Of a stretch of DNA of 8,861 nt, positions 6,164-8,861 are shown piece after piece; within the stretch, counting starts at the first letter, position 1; the number at the start of each line of letters is the position of its first letter. Under the pieces are notes generated by a model. That model was not told where the DNA came from. It searched no databases and saw nothing but the letters and a program-made list of their open reading frames with translations. This DNA comes from Clostridia bacterium. Lineage in GTDB: Bacteria > Bacillota_A > Clostridia > Christensenellales > Aristaeellaceae. The stretch is from the NCBI GenBank assembly GCA_017481065.1, contig JAFUPT010000138.1:1-8861 (forward strand), given 5' to 3'. The position numbers were made by a program, and so were the translations under genes.

Positions 6164-6168
6164 GGAGG
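6164..6168 (+). promoter_or_regulatory. Ribosome binding site fixing a TTG start (rimP)
   Basis: GGAGG lies 7 nt before TTG at 6176-6178. The in-frame ATG at 6158 lies upstream of this site and so cannot use it, and the frame further upstream (to TTG 6089) runs through leader sequence. Confidence 0.8.
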
Positions 6169-6175
6169 TGCAGCC

Positions 6176-6667
6176 TTGCCGAAGAAAGCAATGTCCGTCA
6201 GGGAGGCGGAAAAGATCGCCCAGCGCATCGCGGACGAACAGAATGTCGAACTGGTGGATGTGGAGCTGGTGAAGGAGCCCACGGGTCACTTCCTGCGCTT
6301 CTACATTGAGAAGGGCGAGGGCGTATCCCTGAATGAACTGGAAACCTTCCATCGCGCCATCCAGCCGCTGGTGGAAACGGTGGAATATGATTATATGGAA
6401 GTTTCCTCGCCGGGAGCGGACCGTCCGCTCAAGACCGAGCGCGATTTCGAGCGCGCCGCCGGCATGCAGGTGGAATTGAAAACTTACCGCCCCGTAAACG
6501 GCGCAAAGCAGTTTGAGGGCGAGCTGCTGGGTCTGGCGGAAGGCATGATCGAAATCCTCGCCGGCGGCGAAAAGCTGTCCTTTGCCAAGAAGGATGTGGC
6601 CATCGTGCGCCCGCTGATTGAATTCAGCGAAGAGGACCTTCAGGACGACGCCCCCGCAGACCGATAA
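6176..6667 (+). CDS. rimP: Ribosome maturation factor RimP
   Basis: RimP binds the immature 30S subunit and assists its late assembly, including S12 incorporation. The 163-residue product has the expected two-domain layout. The N-terminal alpha/beta domain (about 8-90) carries VELVDVELVKEP and ends in the family signature SSPGADRPLKTERDF (77-91). A C-terminal SH3-like barrel follows (about 95-150), with GELLGLAEGMIEI and FAKKDVAIVRPLIEF. Length matches the family once the TTG start with its GGAGG is used; the longer frame would add 29 leader-encoded residues. It is the first gene of the operon, downstream of its own promoter and a putative attenuator, and 19 nt before nusA. An acidic tail (EEDLQDDAPAD) ends the protein. 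Confidence 0.95.
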   Translation: MPKKAMSVREAEKIAQRIADEQNVELVDVELVKEPTGHFLRFYIEKGEGVSLNELETFHRAIQPLVETVEYDYMEVSSPGADRPLKTERDFERAAGMQVELKTYRPVNGAKQFEGELLGLAEGMIEILAGGEKLSFAKKDVAIVRPLIEFSEEDLQDDAPADR

Positions 6668-6686
6668 AGACAGGAGGATACCCAAA

Positions 6687-7805
6687 ATGGCACACGGTGG
6701 AATTGATTCCGTTGAATTCTTCAGCGCACTGGATGCGATGGCCAAGGAGCGCAGGATCAACAAGGAAGTGTTGTTCTCTGCAATCGAATCCGCGCTGATT
6801 TCCGCATATAAGAAAAATTTCGGCAAGACCGCGAATGTGCGCGCCGTGATCGATCCGGAAAAGGGCCAGGTAGAGGTCTATTCCCGCAAGATGGTTGTGG
6901 AGGAAGTGAACGATCCCCAGTGCGAGATGACCCTGGCAGACGCCCGAGAGATTCGTCCCCAGTATGAACTGGGCGATCTGGTGGAAGTGCCGGTAACGCC
7001 CCGCAACTTCGGCCGCATCGCCGCACAGACCGGCAAGCAGGTGGTTGTGCAGCATTTGCGCGAGGCAGAGCGCGGCGTGATCTATGATGAATACAGCCAG
7101 AAGGAAAATGAAATCCTCACCGCCATCGTGCAGCGCGTGGAAAATAAGCAGGTGTTCGTCGAGCTGGGCCGCGTGGAGGGCATGATCGAAACCTCCCAGC
7201 AGATGCCCACTGAGGAGCTGGGTCCCAACGACCGCATCAAGGTTTATGTGCTGGAAGTTTCCCGCATGGGCCGCGGTCCGCAGGTGATGGTGAGCCGCAC
7301 CCACCCGGGCCTGGTGAAGCGCCTGTTTGAAATTGAGGTTCCGGAGATCGTGACCGGCGTGGTGCAGATCAAGTCCATCGCCCGCGAGGCCGGCTTCCGC
7401 ACCAAGATGGCCGTGCATTCCACCGATCCCATGATCGACGCCGTGGGTTCCTGCGTAGGTCCCCGCGGCATGCGCGTGGAAAACGTGGTAAACGAGCTCA
7501 AGACCGAGAAGATCGATATCGTGAAGTGGAGCTCCGATCCGGCGGAATACATCGCAAACGCCCTCAACCCGGCGCGCGTGATCAGCGTATTCGTATCCGA
7601 GACCGAGAAGGCCGCCCGCGTGATCGTGCCGGACAACCAGCTGAGCCTGGCCATCGGCAAGGAGGGCCAGAACGCCCGCCTGGCTGCAAAGCTCACCGGC
7701 TGGAAGATCGATATCAAGAGCCAGAGCCAGATCGACGCCATGGTGGATGCGCAGGAAGAGGAAGAGGTTTCCGACGCCGCCTTCGAAGCGGAGGTTGAAA
7801 TCTGA
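6687..7805 (+). CDS. nusA: Transcription termination/antitermination factor NusA
   Basis: NusA binds RNA polymerase and nascent RNA, promoting pausing and hairpin-dependent termination. The 372-residue protein shows the Gram-positive architecture. The N-terminal polymerase-binding domain (about 5-130) includes INKEVLFSAIESALISAYKK. The S1 domain (about 135-205) includes VELGRVEGMIE, and KH1 (about 225-280) carries the GxxG loop VGPRG (257-261). KH2 (about 300-345) carries IGKEGQNARLAAKLTGW (323-339). It ends in a short acidic tail and lacks the C-terminal acidic-repeat domains of E. coli NusA, as is usual for Firmicutes. ATG 6687 is chosen because AGGAGG sits 9 nt upstream; the frame extends further upstream only as overlap with the rimP end. 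Its stop overlaps the ylxR start (TGATG). Confidence 0.97.
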   Translation: MAHGGIDSVEFFSALDAMAKERRINKEVLFSAIESALISAYKKNFGKTANVRAVIDPEKGQVEVYSRKMVVEEVNDPQCEMTLADAREIRPQYELGDLVEVPVTPRNFGRIAAQTGKQVVVQHLREAERGVIYDEYSQKENEILTAIVQRVENKQVFVELGRVEGMIETSQQMPTEELGPNDRIKVYVLEVSRMGRGPQVMVSRTHPGLVKRLFEIEVPEIVTGVVQIKSIAREAGFRTKMAVHSTDPMIDAVGSCVGPRGMRVENVVNELKTEKIDIVKWSSDPAEYIANALNPARVISVFVSETEKAARVIVPDNQLSLAIGKEGQNARLAAKLTGWKIDIKSQSQIDAMVDAQEEEEVSDAAFEAEVEI

Positions 7806-8086
7806 TGCCCGTCAAGCCGCGCAAGATACCGATGCGCATGTGCGTGGGCTGCCGCGAAATGAAGCCGAAGATGAGCCTGCTGCGCGTGGTGAAGCCCCAG
7901 GAGGGCGACGCCCACATTGACAGGACCGGCAAGGCCGCCGGCCGCGGCGCTTATGTGTGTGGCAGCATCGAATGTTTGAAGAAGGCGCAGAAGACCCGCG
8001 CCCTCGACCGCGCCCTGGAGGCGAAGATTGAGGACGGCGTGTTCGCGCAGCTGGAGAGCCAGATTTCCGGCGAGGGCGAAGCATGA
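7805..8086 (+). CDS. rnpM: YlxR/RnpM family RNA-binding protein (DUF448)
   Basis: This 93-residue protein has the YlxR core: RKIPMRMCVGCREMKPK (6-22) with the C13-x-x-C16 pair, then LLRVVK and the GRGAYVC loop (46-52), with further cysteine at 57. B. subtilis YlxR has been reported to bind RNase P RNA and modulate its activity (renamed RnpM). The basic surface and position between nusA and ylxQ are typical. The start codon shares one base with the nusA stop (TGATG), GGAGG lies 10 nt upstream within nusA, and the stop overlaps ylxQ by four bases (ATGA), so translation is likely coupled through all three genes. The tail after residue 75 is acidic and less conserved. Confidence 0.93.
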   Translation: MPVKPRKIPMRMCVGCREMKPKMSLLRVVKPQEGDAHIDRTGKAAGRGAYVCGSIECLKKAQKTRALDRALEAKIEDGVFAQLESQISGEGEA

Positions 8087-8385
8087 AGCGCCTGTTGAAT
8101 ATGCTGGGCCTGTGCATGCGCGCGGGCAAGATCACCAGCGGCGAAAAGGCCTGTGTGCAGGCAATCCGCATGGGCAGCGCCTGTGCGGTGGTGCTGGATG
8201 AGGGGGCGGCGAAGAACGCCACCAAATCCGTGACAGACGCCTGCGCCTATCATGGGGTGCCGCTGGTAAAGACGCCTGCAGATGAATTGGGCTACGCAAT
8301 TGGAAAACCCGGCCGCATGGTTGCGGCGATTACCGATCCGTCCTTTGCGGATCGCATACTGGAGCTTGCAAAGGCAGGCTTATGA
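8083..8385 (+). CDS. ylxQ: YlxQ, L7Ae/L30e-family ribosomal-like RNA-binding protein
   Basis: This 100-residue protein has the L7Ae/L30e fold signature: LLNMLGLCMRAGKITSGEKA (4-23), ACAVVLDEGAAKNATKSVTD (33-52) and a conserved C-terminal GKPGRMVAAITDPSFAD. Relatives such as B. subtilis YlxQ bind kink-turn RNA, but their cellular role is not well defined. Length is normal. The ATG overlaps the ylxR stop (ATGA), with GAGGG 6 nt upstream. It lies 25 nt before infB in the standard Firmicutes order nusA-ylxR-ylxQ-infB. Confidence 0.93.
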   Translation: MKRLLNMLGLCMRAGKITSGEKACVQAIRMGSACAVVLDEGAAKNATKSVTDACAYHGVPLVKTPADELGYAIGKPGRMVAAITDPSFADRILELAKAGL

Positions 8386-8410
8386 TTACTATCGGGGGTG
8401 CATTTAGGGA

Positions 8411-8861
8411 ATGACCAAAGTCAGGGTTCAGGACGCAACCAAAGAATTGAGCACGAATACCGGAAGGATGCTGGAAAGCATATCTCAGATGCGCAAGAAG
8501 ACTGAGGATATGCTGGGCAACCTGCGCAAAATTTCCGGCGATTTCGCCCGTGAGGCGCAGGAAATCAGGGATCGCGAGACCAGAGAGGAACAGCGCAAGC
8601 GCTATGAGGCCGAGGCGCAGTTCATGAACGCCTATTCCAGCGAACATGTGCCGGAAGTGCCCGCCGAGCCCAAGGTGGAGGCAAAGCCCGAGCCCGCTCC
8701 CGAGCAGAAGAGCGCACAGACCGAGGCCCCCGCTCCGCAGGCAGAGCCCGCCAAGGCGGAGGAAGCCCGTCCCGCGCCGGCAGCCCGCCCCGCAGCACAG
8801 CAGCAGGGCGCGCAGCCCCAGCAGCGCTATGGCAGGCCCGCACAGCCGGGCCAGCAGGGCG
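8411..8861 (+). CDS. infB: Translation initiation factor IF-2, N-terminal part
   Basis: IF2 is the GTPase that brings initiator tRNA to the 30S subunit and promotes subunit joining. Only the first 150 residues lie in the window; the frame is open to the right edge. Residues 1-15 (MTKVRVQDATKEL...) resemble the IF2 N-terminal entry sequence. They are followed by a charged, probably helical or coiled-coil stretch (about 20-72) and then a low-complexity linker rich in Ala, Pro, Glu and Gln (about 80-150), becoming Gln/Gly/Arg-rich at the edge. Such linkers are typical of bacterial IF2, but the GTPase domain is out of view, so the call rests mainly on position after ylxQ. GGGGGTG (8394-8400) lies 10 nt before the ATG and can pair with the anti-Shine-Dalgarno sequence using a G-U wobble. 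Confidence 0.87.
   Translation, partial: MTKVRVQDATKELSTNTGRMLESISQMRKKTEDMLGNLRKISGDFAREAQEIRDRETREEQRKRYEAEAQFMNAYSSEHVPEVPAEPKVEAKPEPAPEQKSAQTEAPAPQAEPAKAEEARPAPAARPAAQQQGAQPQQRYGRPAQPGQQG

Noticed and set aside
4762..6282. Very long minus-strand open frame (506 codons) opposite murA and the rimP promoter region
   Set aside because: It is antisense to an unmistakable murA, rich in His/Ala/Gly as expected from the complement of GC-rich coding sequence, resembles no family I know, and crosses the rimP promoter and leader.
6624..7418. Minus-strand open frame (264 codons) opposite nusA
   Set aside because: It lies opposite conserved NusA S1 and KH domains and has biased His/Leu/Gly composition typical of a complement-strand artefact.

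Overview
This window looks like chromosomal DNA from a fairly GC-rich member of the Firmicutes/Clostridia, possibly a gut lineage. The evidence is the gene order rimP-nusA-ylxR-ylxQ-infB, a UPF0340/DUF436 (YwlG-type) protein, purine-rich GGAGG-type ribosome binding sites, frequent TTG and GTG starts, and AT-rich sigma-A-like promoters between GC-rich genes. The genus cannot be named from the sequence alone.

The left half (1-4362) is a compact leftward cluster of five genes, probably one transcription unit starting from an extended -10 promoter near 4399-4407. In transcription order it encodes an alpha/beta-hydrolase, a TrmH/SpoU (SPOUT) RNA methyltransferase, a UPF0340 protein, a heparinase II/III-like protein, and the N-terminal part of a glycoside hydrolase family 2 enzyme that runs off the left edge. 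Gaps are short (a 1-nt TAATG overlap, then 32-46 nt). The cluster joins RNA modification with polysaccharide or glycoside metabolism.

The right half is rightward. A divergent intergenic region (4363-4650) carries back-to-back promoters and a roughly 120-nt leader before murA (first committed step of peptidoglycan synthesis). A 253-nt gap (5923-6175) follows. It holds a hairpin at the murA stop, a good promoter with TTGTAA-17-TATAAT, and a hairpin plus interrupted T-run that looks like a leader attenuator. The translation/transcription operon comes next: rimP (30S maturation), nusA (elongation/termination factor), ylxR/rnpM (RNase P modulator), ylxQ (L7Ae-family RNA binder) and the start of infB (IF2), which leaves the window at the right edge. 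nusA-ylxR and ylxR-ylxQ overlap by 1 and 4 nt.

Most of the window is conventional. The points most worth a second look are: a heparinase-fold protein that appears to lack the usual catalytic motifs; an alpha/beta-hydrolase whose nucleophile elbow reads GHGSA rather than GHSxG; the putative terminator in the rimP-nusA leader, which could be a NusA autoregulation site; a perfect 10-bp inverted repeat that buries a GGAGG sequence just before the GH2 gene; and a hairpin between a Shine-Dalgarno-like sequence and the murA start. I see no mobile element, CRISPR array, tRNA, rRNA or clearly new multi-gene system.
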